Shown here: positions 1-5,730 of the stretch, in pieces | How the letters are laid out: each line of letters starts with the position of its first letter | How positions within the stretch are numbered: position 1 is the stretch's first letter | Source of the DNA: Archaeoglobi archaeon | GTDB taxonomy: Archaea; Halobacteriota; Archaeoglobi; Archaeoglobales; Archaeoglobaceae | Direction: 5' to 3' | DNA length: 6,521 nt | Assembly (NCBI GenBank): GCA_004347865.1 | Contig: QNUZ01000138.1 | Location: 1 to 6,521, forward strand | Notes under the pieces: generated by a model | What the model saw: the letters and a program-made list of their open reading frames with translations, nothing else | What the model was told of the DNA's origin: nothing | Database searches by the model: none | Translations under genes and position numbers: made by a program

Positions 1-71
1 AAAGCCAGGATTTTTGATTTATTCGGCCTGAACACCCTGCCTACAACGCATATCTGGACTTCCTTCTGCAA
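1..71 (-). CDS. Partial CDS, N-terminus only, possible Nudix-type protein
   Basis: An open frame reads leftwards from a TTG codon at 71 and leaves the window after 23 full codons (MQKEVQICVVGRVFRPNKSK...). The start is chosen because GGGGATGA lies 4 nt upstream (minus strand, 83-76) and a TATA-like CTTTAAATA lies at 113-105. That gives a leader of about 12 nt, the same layout as alba on the other strand. An in-frame TGA upstream limits the frame, and no ATG fits. The beta-strand-like VVGRVFRPNKSKILA run resembles the first strands of Nudix hydrolases, but the Nudix box would lie outside the window. The function is therefore a guess; the existence of a gene is moderately supported by promoter and ribosome-binding context. 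Confidence 0.5.
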   Translation of the reverse strand, partial: MQKEVQICVVGRVFRPNKSKILA

Positions 72-104
72 GGGGTCATCCCCAAGGCTTTTTCAACACA
101 GAAC

Positions 105-113
105 TATTTAAAG
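105..113 (-). promoter_or_regulatory. TATA box of the leftward gene
   Basis: The minus strand reads CTTTAAATA. Its centre is about 26 nt upstream of position 83, so transcription would start just before the GGGGATGA ribosome-binding site and the TTG start at 71. This is the spacing expected for archaeal TBP/TFB promoters. Confidence 0.5.
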
Positions 114-126
114 CTTGCCCGTTCAT

Positions 127-146
127 CCCAGAGCTAGAGCTCTGGG
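127..146. repeat. Perfect 9-bp palindrome followed by TTTT
   Basis: CCCAGAGCTAGAGCTCTGGG is a perfect inverted repeat (9-bp arms, AG centre; as a hairpin, 8 bp with a TAGA loop), and TTTT follows at 147-150. No plus-strand gene within the window ends before it, so it is not obviously a terminator. It lies between two divergent promoters, 14 nt behind the leftward TATA box, which would suit an operator. A relic IS200/IS605 end hairpin is another possibility, though no second end is seen nearby. Confidence 0.55.
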
Positions 147-152
147 TTTTCT

Positions 153-216
153 GGGCACCCATTTTTATAAGAAACCCGAGGTGTGCCCTTATTTTAATAA
201 ATTTTCATCAATAAGG
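153..216. repeat. Two overlapping inverted repeats in the alba upstream region
   Basis: GGGCAC (153-158) pairs with GTGCCC (183-188), and CCTTATT (187-193) pairs with AATAAGG (210-216). The two share bases 187-188, so they cannot form together. Both lie upstream of the predicted alba transcription start, so they would matter as DNA sites or in a longer transcript from further left, not in the alba leader. This stretch (114-216) holds no gene I can support. Confidence 0.35.
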
Positions 217-238
217 TTTGCTCTAGCAAAATTTAAAT
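217..238 (+). promoter_or_regulatory. alba promoter with palindrome next to the TATA box
   Basis: TTTAAAT at 232-238 is a good archaeal TATA box, and the preceding GCAAAA run fits a BRE. Transcription should start near 260, giving a leader of about 12 nt that holds GGGGTGATC (261-269), a strong match to the 16S rRNA 3' end, just before the ATG at 272. Immediately upstream of the TATA box is a palindrome (TTTGC-TCTA-GCAAA, 217-230) that overlaps the BRE position. A regulator bound there could block TFB, but no regulator is identified. Confidence 0.6.
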
Positions 239-271
239 CTTGTAAGCTGAATGCCGTGAGGGGGTGATCGA

Positions 272-541
272 ATGGCTGAGAACGTTATATTGGTCGGCAA
301 AAAACCTGTGATGAACTACGTTCTGGCGACTATAACTCAGCTTAATGAGGGTGCAAGTGAGGTTACCGTAAAAGCTCGTGGTAGAGCGATAAGCAGAGCT
401 GTGGATGTTGTAGAGATCGTCAGAAACAGATTCGTCCCTGGTCTGAAATTAAAGGGAATAAAGATCGATACTGAAGAGCTTGAATCCCAGGAAGGAAGGA
501 AGGTTAACGTTTCTACAATAGAGATCACAATTGCCAAGTAG
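272..541 (+). CDS. albA: DNA/RNA-binding chromatin protein Alba
   Basis: Alba (Sac10b family) is a small, abundant archaeal chromatin protein that binds DNA and RNA as a dimer and coats the nucleoid. The 89-residue product has the full family length (about 90). It shows the hallmarks: N-terminal NVILVGKKPVMNYV with the lysine pair K10-K11 (the second matches the acetylatable Lys of Sulfolobus Alba), the central ARGRAISRAVDVVEIVRNRF helix that packs at the dimer interface, and the C-terminal strand pair joined by a basic beta-hairpin around EGRKVNVSTIEITI. The ATG at 272 is preceded by a strong Shine-Dalgarno sequence. It has its own promoter, and a T-rich stretch follows the stop codon. From memory, an Alba gene also precedes dehydratase-like genes in A. 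fulgidus, so this linkage may be old. Confidence 0.96.
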   Translation: MAENVILVGKKPVMNYVLATITQLNEGASEVTVKARGRAISRAVDVVEIVRNRFVPGLKLKGIKIDTEELESQEGRKVNVSTIEITIAK

Positions 542-545
542 AAAA

Positions 546-559
546 TTTTTTAAATTTTT
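546..559 (+). promoter_or_regulatory. Shared alba T-tract terminator and TATA box of the dehydratase operon
   Basis: T6 (546-551) and T5 (555-559) lie 5 nt after the alba stop codon and fit archaeal oligo-T termination. The same bases form TTTTTTAAAT (546-555), whose centre is 26 nt before the GTG at 577. The next gene would therefore be transcribed from its own start codon without a leader. One stretch seems to do both jobs. No Shine-Dalgarno sequence is seen between 560 and 576. Confidence 0.55.
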
Positions 560-576
560 CAAAATAAAACCCAGTC

Positions 577-1548
577 GTGAAGGTTGGGTATCTCTGCACG
601 TTTACCCCTAAGGAGTTAATACATTCCGCCGGGTTTTTACCATATCGTGTTTTCGCTACAGATAGACCTATAAATCTGGCTTCTGCATACATTCAGAGCT
701 ACTCATGTTCGCAGGCCAGAGGATCGCTTGAATGCGCCCTTCAGGACGACTTTCATGCCTTTGTTTTTACAAGGTGCTGCGACACGCTGATGAGGCTAAC
801 TGATATTTTTGAATTCGCCGGAAAGAGAGTTTGCAACATTGAGTTTCCAACGAAGATCGGAAACGTTGAATACTACGTGCAGGAACTGAGAGATTTCATT
901 GAAGTCTTGAGAGAGTGGGGAGGAGAAGTGAACTTTGAGAGGCTCATGGAGAGCCTTAAATTGTATAGGAAACTTGAGGAAAAGCTGAAACAGCTTTTTG
1001 CACTATCCCCAGATTACGAAACGGCAATTAAAGTTCAGCAGATTGAAGTCCGCGATGCGATAAAACTGGTTGATGAAAAAATCAGAACTGCGAAAAAGGA
1101 AAAGGAAAAGCCGAAGGTTCTAATCACAGGAAGCGTATGCCCCTACCCAAAGGTATACGAGATATTTCGCGAAGCAGGCTTCTCTGTTAAGGATGATTTG
1201 TGCACTGGCAGCAGATTTTTTGAATACAGTTATCCTGATTTTGAACCAGTAGATCTTGATTCTGCGCTGAAATTCATCGCGGAAAAGTACATGAACAAGT
1301 CTCCGTGTCCAACTAAGCACTACGAAAAGGATAAAAGATTTGAATACGTTCTAAAGCTGGCTGAGGACTGCGATGCGGTGGTATTTTTACTAGTTAAATT
1401 CTGTGATCCGCACTTCTTCGACTATCCGCAGCTTAGGGCGAGACTGGAGGGAATGGGGAAAAAGGTCGCACTTATAGAGCTTGAATTTCCAGTGGTCTCT
1501 TTTGAGCAGATTCGGACAAGAGTTGAAGCACTCAGAGAGGTGATTTAG
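577..1548 (+). CDS. 2-hydroxyacyl-CoA dehydratase / benzoyl-CoA reductase family subunit (smaller)
   Basis: This 323-residue protein belongs to the HgdB/BcrC-type family (HGD-D fold). Partners form a heterodimer holding [4Fe-4S] clusters and, after one-electron reduction by an ATP-driven activator, dehydrate (R)-2-hydroxyacyl-CoA or reduce aryl-CoA. It opens directly in the first domain (PKELIHSAGFLPYRVF, residues 11-26). Likely cluster ligands are C44 (SYSCSQARG), C67 or C68 (TRCCDTL) and C276 (KFCDPHFFDYP), the spacing typical of the family. A helical, lysine-rich segment (about 120-180) links to the second Rossmann-like domain, which starts at VLITGSVCPYP and carries DDLCTGSR (206-213). 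It starts with GTG, without a ribosome-binding site but 26 nt from a TATA-like element, so probably leaderless. It abuts the next gene. The substrate is unknown. Confidence 0.88.
   Translation: MKVGYLCTFTPKELIHSAGFLPYRVFATDRPINLASAYIQSYSCSQARGSLECALQDDFHAFVFTRCCDTLMRLTDIFEFAGKRVCNIEFPTKIGNVEYYVQELRDFIEVLREWGGEVNFERLMESLKLYRKLEEKLKQLFALSPDYETAIKVQQIEVRDAIKLVDEKIRTAKKEKEKPKVLITGSVCPYPKVYEIFREAGFSVKDDLCTGSRFFEYSYPDFEPVDLDSALKFIAEKYMNKSPCPTKHYEKDKRFEYVLKLAEDCDAVVFLLVKFCDPHFFDYPQLRARLEGMGKKVALIELEFPVVSFEQIRTRVEALREVI
1537..1544 (+). promoter_or_regulatory. Shine-Dalgarno sequence inside the end of the upstream gene
   Basis: GAGGTGAT lies 4 nt before the ATG at 1549 and overlaps the last codons of the preceding gene. 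It contrasts with the leaderless first gene and shows that the second subunit is translated from the polycistronic message. Confidence 0.75.
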
Positions 1549-2715
1549 ATGAAAAGACTGAGAATATCCGAAAAAATGCGCGAGCTCATGACAGGGTACT
1601 ATATGGCAGGTATGCAAGCGGAATGCAACGCTTGGATCACCAGCGGGGCTCCAGTGGAATTGCTCCATGCCTTGGACGTTTATCCAGTTTATCCCGAAAA
1701 TCACGGTGCGTTAATAGGGGCAACAAAGTTGGGTGGTTATTACTGTGAATTTGCAGAAAAGAATGGTTTCTCTAGGGATCTCTGTTCCTATGCAAGATGC
1801 GACATAGGTTGTGTTTTCGCCGGTACAAGTCCAATCGGAGGATTGCCAAAACCCACTTTTCTCTTTGCGTGCAACAACATATGCAATACTGTTGTAAAGT
1901 GGTATGAGGTCTTGAGCAGGATATTCAAGGTTCCGCTATTCGTCTTGGACATGCCATTCATCAGAAAGGAGCTGAAGGACTGCCACTTAAGATACGTTGA
2001 AGAGCAATTGTATGACTTTATCAGTTTTGCAGAGAGAGTCACAGACAGAAAGCTTGATGACGCGAAGCTCAGGGATGTTGTGCTAAAATCCATGGAGAGC
2101 GTTGAACTGTACTCGGAATGCCTCAGAACTGCAGCCAATAAGCCATCTCCGATGACCTGTTTCGATGCATTTGTGAACATGGCTCCAATCGTATGTCTTC
2201 GCGGAACCGATCATGCAGTCTCCTTTTACAAGGAGATGAAGCAGGAACTCGATGAGAGAGTAAAAGAGGGAGTTTCAGCGATAGAGAGAGAGGAGATAAG
2301 GCTGCTGTGGGATAATATCCCCGTGTGGTATAGGCTGAAGTGGTTTGGCGAGTTCTTTGAAAAAAGGAATGCATGTCTGGTCGCAGATACTTACACCAAT
2401 GCTTGGTCGGGTTTTAAGGTCTCGAGAGGTGAAGATGTCCTTTCTGGAATGGCTGAGGTTTATACGGTCTCCTATTTGAACATAGGGATGGAAATGACTG
2501 CAGAGATAATAAACAAGCTAATAGATCTATATGACGTAGATGGCGTTGTTATGCACTCGAATAGGAGTTGCAAACCGTACTCCTTCGGACAGTATGAGAT
2601 TCAAAAAAAGCTCAGCGTCCCCTCGGTAATAATCGAGGCAGACATGGTCGACGAACGTGTCTTTAGCGAGGCACAAGTTGTTACCAGACTGGAGGCATTT
2701 CTGGAGATGTTATGA
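1549..2715 (+). CDS. 2-hydroxyacyl-CoA dehydratase / benzoyl-CoA reductase family subunit (larger)
   Basis: At 388 residues this is the partner of the upstream subunit and resembles HgdA/BcrB-type proteins. The N-terminal WITSGAPVELLHALDVYPVYPENHGAL segment (29-54) is the substrate-side motif: S32 and E50 are 18 residues apart, as recalled for Ser37/Glu55 of the (R)-2-hydroxyisocaproyl-CoA dehydratase alpha subunit. Likely cluster ligands are C79 (RDLCSYARC), C108 or C112 (ACNNICNTVVKWYE) and C341 (NRSCKPYSFGQYE). C66, C84 and C88 are extra cysteines nearby. The REEIRLLWDNIPVWY stretch (248-262) is a family landmark between the two domains, and the C-terminus (VPSVIIEADMVDER) is also typical. 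The gene starts directly after the previous stop and overlaps the activator by ATGA. The exact reaction (dehydratase, aryl-CoA reductase or double-cubane reductase) is not settled. Confidence 0.88.
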   Translation: MKRLRISEKMRELMTGYYMAGMQAECNAWITSGAPVELLHALDVYPVYPENHGALIGATKLGGYYCEFAEKNGFSRDLCSYARCDIGCVFAGTSPIGGLPKPTFLFACNNICNTVVKWYEVLSRIFKVPLFVLDMPFIRKELKDCHLRYVEEQLYDFISFAERVTDRKLDDAKLRDVVLKSMESVELYSECLRTAANKPSPMTCFDAFVNMAPIVCLRGTDHAVSFYKEMKQELDERVKEGVSAIEREEIRLLWDNIPVWYRLKWFGEFFEKRNACLVADTYTNAWSGFKVSRGEDVLSGMAEVYTVSYLNIGMEMTAEIINKLIDLYDVDGVVMHSNRSCKPYSFGQYEIQKKLSVPSVIIEADMVDERVFSEAQVVTRLEAFLEML

Positions 2716-3476
2716 TTACTGTTGGAATAGATATTGGTTCAATAACTGCGAAATGCGTAGTATTAGAGGATACCAGAATTCTGGGCTATAAAATTTCAAG
2801 AGTAAAGCCGAATCTGGAGGTTACAGCAAAGGAAATTCTGGCAGAGACGCTTAGTTTTGTGGGATTGAAGAGAGAGGATGTGGGAAGAATCGTTGCAACA
2901 GGATATGGACGAAACATGGTGGATTTTGCTGACAAGAAGATAACGGAGATTAGCTGTCATGCAGCCGGAGCATGCTTTTTGATTTCAAACGCAGGCACCG
3001 TAATAGACATCGGCGGTCAAGACAGCAAGGTCATAGCTGTCGAGAATGGAAAGGTTCTGGATTTCGTCATGAACGACAAATGCGCCGCTGGTACAGGAAG
3101 ATTTATTGAAGTCATGGCAGCTGCTTTAAACCTGAGAATCGAAGATGTTGGGAGTCTGGCTGTTAAGGCTACAAAGAAGCTTAAGATATCTTCGACCTGC
3201 ACAGTCTTTGCCGAAACCGAAGTTGTCAGCTATATATCTTCTGGTGAGAAGGTCGAAAACATAGTCGCAGGCGTTTGCGATGCGATCGCAGGTAGAATAA
3301 TTGCAATGGCAAATAGAGTGGGGATAAGGAGAGAGGTTGTCCTCACAGGAGGAGTTGCGAAGAATTTAGGAGTCAAAAGAGCTATAGAAGAGAGGCTGGG
3401 TTTTCCAGTAATTGTGCCTGAAGAACCGCAGATTGCTGGGGCTCTCGGGGCAGCAGTTTTGGGGCAAAAAGCGTAG
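2712..3476 (+). CDS. hgdC: ATP-dependent activator of 2-hydroxyacyl-CoA dehydratase (ASKHA ATPase, Fe-S)
   Basis: This 254-residue protein matches the HgdC/BadF/BcrA/BcrD ATPase family in length and motifs: phosphate-1 loop GIDIGSITAK (5-14), phosphate-2 loop DIGGQDSK (99-106), MNDKCAAGTGRF (120-131), STCTVFAETEVVS (161-173) and the adenosine motif LTGGVAKN (211-218). C124 and C163 are the two cysteines that, in the homodimer, bridge one [4Fe-4S] cluster between subunits. ATP hydrolysis drives a very low-potential electron onto the partner dehydratase or reductase. The gene overlaps its upstream neighbour by ATGA, and GGAG at 2703-2706 is its ribosome-binding site. Its presence in the operon is the best evidence that the two subunits upstream form an active enzyme. 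The stop codon directly abuts a convergent tRNA gene. Confidence 0.94.
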   Translation: MITVGIDIGSITAKCVVLEDTRILGYKISRVKPNLEVTAKEILAETLSFVGLKREDVGRIVATGYGRNMVDFADKKITEISCHAAGACFLISNAGTVIDIGGQDSKVIAVENGKVLDFVMNDKCAAGTGRFIEVMAAALNLRIEDVGSLAVKATKKLKISSTCTVFAETEVVSYISSGEKVENIVAGVCDAIAGRIIAMANRVGIRREVVLTGGVAKNLGVKRAIEERLGFPVIVPEEPQIAGALGAAVLGQKA

Positions 3477-3551
3477 CGCCCGGGCCGGGATTTGAACCCG
3501 GGGCGAGGGCTCGACAGGCCCTCATGTTGGGCCGGACTACACCACCCGGGC
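3477..3551 (-). tRNA. tRNA-Asp (anticodon GTC)
   Basis: The minus strand folds into a full cloverleaf. The 7-bp acceptor stem GCCCGGG/CCCGGGC (3551-3545 with 3484-3478) is all G:C, as in hyperthermophiles. The D stem is GTGT/ACAT, the anticodon stem AGGGC/GCCCT encloses loop CTGTCGA with anticodon GTC, the variable loop has 4 nt, and the T arm is CCGGG-TTCAAAT-CCCGG. The discriminator is G, and CCA is not encoded (CTA follows). There is no intron. Its 3' end touches the stop codon of the convergent activator gene with no spacer, so transcripts of that operon that run on would be antisense to the whole tRNA. Confidence 0.96.
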
Positions 3552-3572
3552 TTGAAAGGAATTAAGCCAAGG

Positions 3573-3595
3573 ATTTTTAAATTTTTGCAATTTTT
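3573..3595. promoter_or_regulatory. tRNA-Asp TATA box (minus) and T-tract terminator of the hgd operon (plus)
   Basis: On the minus strand ATTTAAAAAT (3582-3573) is centred about 27 nt upstream of the tRNA 5' end at 3551, fitting its promoter. On the plus strand the same region has three T5 tracts (3574-3578, 3582-3586, 3591-3595), the first oligo-T cluster after the activator stop codon and so a plausible terminator beyond the antisense tRNA. On the minus strand there are no T-runs after the gltX stop, so gltX may also read into the tRNA. Confidence 0.5.
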
Positions 3596-3601
3596 AAACT
3601 T

Positions 3602-5254
3602 TCACTCATGCGTGTAAATTGCAACAATTTCATCATTTGCTTTTTCGATTTTACAGAAACCGAATCTCTCGAACTGCACGACCCTCCCGACTTCCTTTTC
3701 AACACCTCTTTCAGCGTAACCCTCCCAGATTCTATCTCCCAACACCTTGCATTTCTTTGAAAAGCTTTTTGGAAGCCAGTGGATGATATTTCTACCCTTT
3801 TTTGCCTCTAAAAGCTCATAACTCACAAATTTAGCTCTTTTTCCCAGTATTACATTGCAGAAATCCTTTAATCTAACGTTATCCCCGTTTAGCTTCTCAA
3901 AGTCATCTCTGGAGACATAAACAACCTTCTCGCCCAAAAGAACTCTCTTCTCCCCAGTGTTCGGATTTTTTGGTATAAGAACTTCTCTCTCTTCTGGGAG
4001 ATTTTCAATCTCAATCTCTACAGGGTCTGCAACGAAGAAATATCTGTTTGCCTGCGGGTCTATTATTTTTCTGTTTTCCGCATAAAGGCTCCTCATGCTC
4101 ACATTTACCTCACTTTCACTTAACCCGAGTGCCAGATAAAATCTTCTTATAGCCTCGGCCGTGATTCCGCGCCTTCTCAAAGCTCTTACCGTTGGCAATC
4201 TTGGATCATCCCAGCCTTCGTATTTTCCTGCTTCGATCTCCCTTTTTATAAGTGAGGTTGACAGCTTTCCGAATTCAAGCACGTTCACCCTACCCCAGTG
4301 GATAGTCACAGGATATTCCCAGCCAAAGTAATCGTATATGTATCTCTGCCTGAGCTCGGAATCCCTGAGATCCTTTCCTCTAAGTATGTGCGTGGTTTTG
4401 CAGAGGTAATCTTCGATCGCAGACTCGAAGTCGAGCATGGGATAAACGCAGTAAGCATCGCCTACCAGAGGATGTGGCGTGTAGATTATCCTGAAAGCGA
4501 CCCAATCCCTTACGGCAGGATCCTTGTGGCTAATATCAGTCTTTATTCTGAGGACAACTTCGCCCTCGTCATAGGCTCCTTCAAGCATCTTTTCCCAGAC
4601 CTCCAAATTGTCTTCAACGCTCGAATTTCTGTGCACGCAGGGTGTGCCGCTGTCCCTGAACTTTTTGAATTCTTCCTTTTTGCAAAAGCATGCGTAGGCC
4701 CCTCCCAGTTCTATGAGTTTCTTCGCATATTCATAGTAGAGCGGGATTCTCTTGGAGGCGTAAATTACTTCGTCTGGTTTGTAACCCAACCACTCGAAGT
4801 CTTCAAGGTACCATCCATACGCCTCAGGCATAGGTCTTTTTGTTTTTGGGTCGGTATCGTCGAATCTCAAAATGTACTTCCCTTTGTACTCTTTACAGTA
4901 TTCCCCGTTTATTATTATCCCCCTTGCAGAACCGAGTGTTGGCGGTCCGTTTGGGTTTGGAGCAAATCTCATCACAACCTTTCCAATCTCGGCTTTTGGC
5001 AGAGGAGGCAAGCGGTGTTCCCTTTCCTCTTTCTTTCTCTCTTCTCCGGTGTACATTCTGATGAGGTTCTCTCTCTCTTCTTTGCTGAGGCTTTCGAACT
5101 CTCTTATACATTCCTTGACTAGCTGAATAACCTCTTTAACTCTTGGCTTAAGATCGGGATTTTCAGCGATCACCTTTCCGATCACGGCCTTCTCATCTGG
5201 TTTCCCGTATTTTGCGGAATTTATTGCAATGTGTTTCATTATAGTTTCCTTCAC
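3602..5254 (-). CDS. gltX: Glutamyl-tRNA synthetase, archaeal type
   Basis: GluRS attaches glutamate to tRNA-Glu in the cytosol. Archaea commonly also charge tRNA-Gln with Glu before amidation by GatDE; whether that applies here is inference. The 550-residue protein has the usual archaeal length. It carries an N-terminal helical extension (about 1-90), the class I signature as RFAPNPNGPPTLGSARG (96-112, the HIGH-equivalent), RFDDTDPKTKRP (130-141), HILRGKDLRDS (289-299) and the second signature as KLSTSLIKREI (330-340) in place of KMSKS. The C-terminal half is the beta-barrel anticodon-binding type shared with eukaryotic GluRS/GlnRS. Start: GTG at 5254 lies 26 nt from a TATA box and would be leaderless; ATG at 5239, 5 codons in, has AAGGA upstream and is the alternative. 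A tRNA-Asp gene follows on the same strand. Confidence 0.96.
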   Translation of the reverse strand: MKETIMKHIAINSAKYGKPDEKAVIGKVIAENPDLKPRVKEVIQLVKECIREFESLSKEERENLIRMYTGEERKKEEREHRLPPLPKAEIGKVVMRFAPNPNGPPTLGSARGIIINGEYCKEYKGKYILRFDDTDPKTKRPMPEAYGWYLEDFEWLGYKPDEVIYASKRIPLYYEYAKKLIELGGAYACFCKKEEFKKFRDSGTPCVHRNSSVEDNLEVWEKMLEGAYDEGEVVLRIKTDISHKDPAVRDWVAFRIIYTPHPLVGDAYCVYPMLDFESAIEDYLCKTTHILRGKDLRDSELRQRYIYDYFGWEYPVTIHWGRVNVLEFGKLSTSLIKREIEAGKYEGWDDPRLPTVRALRRRGITAEAIRRFYLALGLSESEVNVSMRSLYAENRKIIDPQANRYFFVADPVEIEIENLPEEREVLIPKNPNTGEKRVLLGEKVVYVSRDDFEKLNGDNVRLKDFCNVILGKRAKFVSYELLEAKKGRNIIHWLPKSFSKKCKVLGDRIWEGYAERGVEKEVGRVVQFERFGFCKIEKANDEIVAIYTHE

Positions 5255-5276
5255 AGCTCAGCTTTAATTTGGGAAG

Positions 5277-5286
5277 ATATAAAAAA
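5277..5286 (-). promoter_or_regulatory. gltX promoter TATA box
   Basis: The minus strand reads TTTTTTATAT. Its centre near 5280 places the transcription start at about 5254, exactly at the GTG codon, which supports a leaderless or nearly leaderless gltX message. It is divergent from the TATA box at 5332-5340. Confidence 0.6.
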
Positions 5287-5331
5287 GCTTCCGCATTTAG
5301 ATGAAAGGCCCGATTCATTTGGAGAACAATG

Positions 5332-5340
5332 ATTTAAATA
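5332..5340 (+). promoter_or_regulatory. Rightward TATA box, probably the original promoter of the kinase-like gene
   Basis: ATTTAAATA is a good TATA box. A start site about 27 nt downstream falls at 5362-5366, right at the left edge of the inserted element and at an ATG (5364). If the element is removed, this spacing would give the downstream kinase-like gene a leaderless start. It now drives transcription into the element. Confidence 0.5.
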
Positions 5341-5382
5341 ACCCTATAATCCCAACATATTACATGAAAATCAACAAGAGAG

Positions 5383-5402
5383 CCTACGGTTTTAACCGTG
5401 GG
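5383..5402 (+). repeat. Left-end hairpin of the element
   Basis: CCTACGG and CCGTGGG pair around TTTTAA, extendable by two T-A pairs, with a T:G wobble or extruded T at 5385. An unpaired T in the stem is a known feature recognised by Y1 transposases. Confidence 0.75.
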
Positions 5403-5415
5403 ATTGTCGATATGC

Positions 5416-5425
5416 TTATATATAA
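5416..5425 (+). promoter_or_regulatory. TATA box inside the element (tnpB promoter)
   Basis: TTATATATAA is a strong TATA element. The start site would lie near 5446-5450, shortly before the remnant tnpB start codons (GTG 5468, ATG 5483). It could still drive transcription through the omega-RNA region into the kinase-like gene. Confidence 0.6.
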
Positions 5426-5467
5426 TAGACCTTGAAAAATTCATTGAAGTTCAGAAAGGTGTCTGAA

Positions 5468-5721
5468 GTGAGGGGAACGAACATGTTCATAATTAAGGAC
5501 TGCCCTGCTCTTTGGGAACTCGCTGACAGCTGCGCCAGGCTGTACAATGAGCTGAACTTTGAAAGGAGGCTTCCGGAGCAGAGGCTACCTCCGTGGGGAT
5601 GGCGTTAACGGGGGGACGCAGCCCCCTGCTTCTGAGGTGTAATGGGATGACGTGGGAGCCTAAAAGGGCTGTGAACAGCAGACCGATGAGAGCCTTAGAA
5701 GCAAGAATCTCCCGGCTTTAG
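5468..5721 (+). pseudogene. tnpB: tnpB remnant with internal deletion and frameshift
   Basis: TnpB is the RNA-guided nuclease of IS200/IS605 elements (ancestor of Cas12), normally near 400 residues. Only its ends remain. From GTG 5468 or ATG 5483 the frame reads RGTNMFIIKDCPALWELADS..., then CARLYNELNFERR, the usual N-terminus of archaeal TnpB. It then leaves the true frame and stops at 5606-5608 (41 codons from the ATG). A second frame, open from 5563, reads ...SVGMALTGGRSPLLLRCNG, later RALEARISRL, and stops at TAG 5719-5721 inside the right hairpin loop, as tnpB genes in such elements do. The deletion junction is about 5563-5575. The RuvC-like catalytic Asp/Glu residues and zinc-finger cysteines are all missing, so no nuclease is made. 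Confidence 0.85.
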
Positions 5722-5729
5722 TCGTGGAG
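5709..5729 (+). repeat. Right-end hairpin of the element
   Basis: The stem pairs CTCC (5709-5712) with GGAG (5726-5729) and CGGC (5713-5716) with GTCG (5721-5724, one G:T). T5725 is extruded and the loop is TTTA. The bulged T is a family hallmark. GAAT lies immediately upstream and TCAA follows 4 nt downstream. Confidence 0.82.
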
Positions 5730-5730
5730 G
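5726..5730 (+). promoter_or_regulatory. Shine-Dalgarno sequence made by the element's right end
   Basis: GGAGG ends 9 nt before the ATG at 5740. It forms the 3' arm of the right-end hairpin, so folding of that hairpin in the message would hide it. An in-frame GTG at 5731 directly follows GGAGG and is too close to be the start. Confidence 0.6.

Noticed and set aside
127..150. Hairpin plus TTTT as an intrinsic terminator
   Set aside because: No plus-strand gene ends before it in the window, the T-run is short, and archaeal termination rarely relies on hairpins.
1788..2180. 130-codon minus-strand open frame inside the larger dehydratase subunit
   Set aside because: Shadow of a gene with clear family motifs; no promoter or ribosome-binding site.
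4298..5122. 274-codon plus-strand open frame antisense to gltX
   Set aside because: It lies fully inside a well-supported gltX gene, has no recognisable motif or ribosome-binding site, and its composition (Phe/Val/Ser rich) is what the complement of a Glu/Lys-rich gene gives.
5364..5435. 23-codon open frame starting MKIN at the left edge of the element
   Set aside because: It reads through the left hairpin and the tnpB promoter and ends by chance. At most the first codons may be the old kinase start, so it is treated as a boundary question, not a gene.
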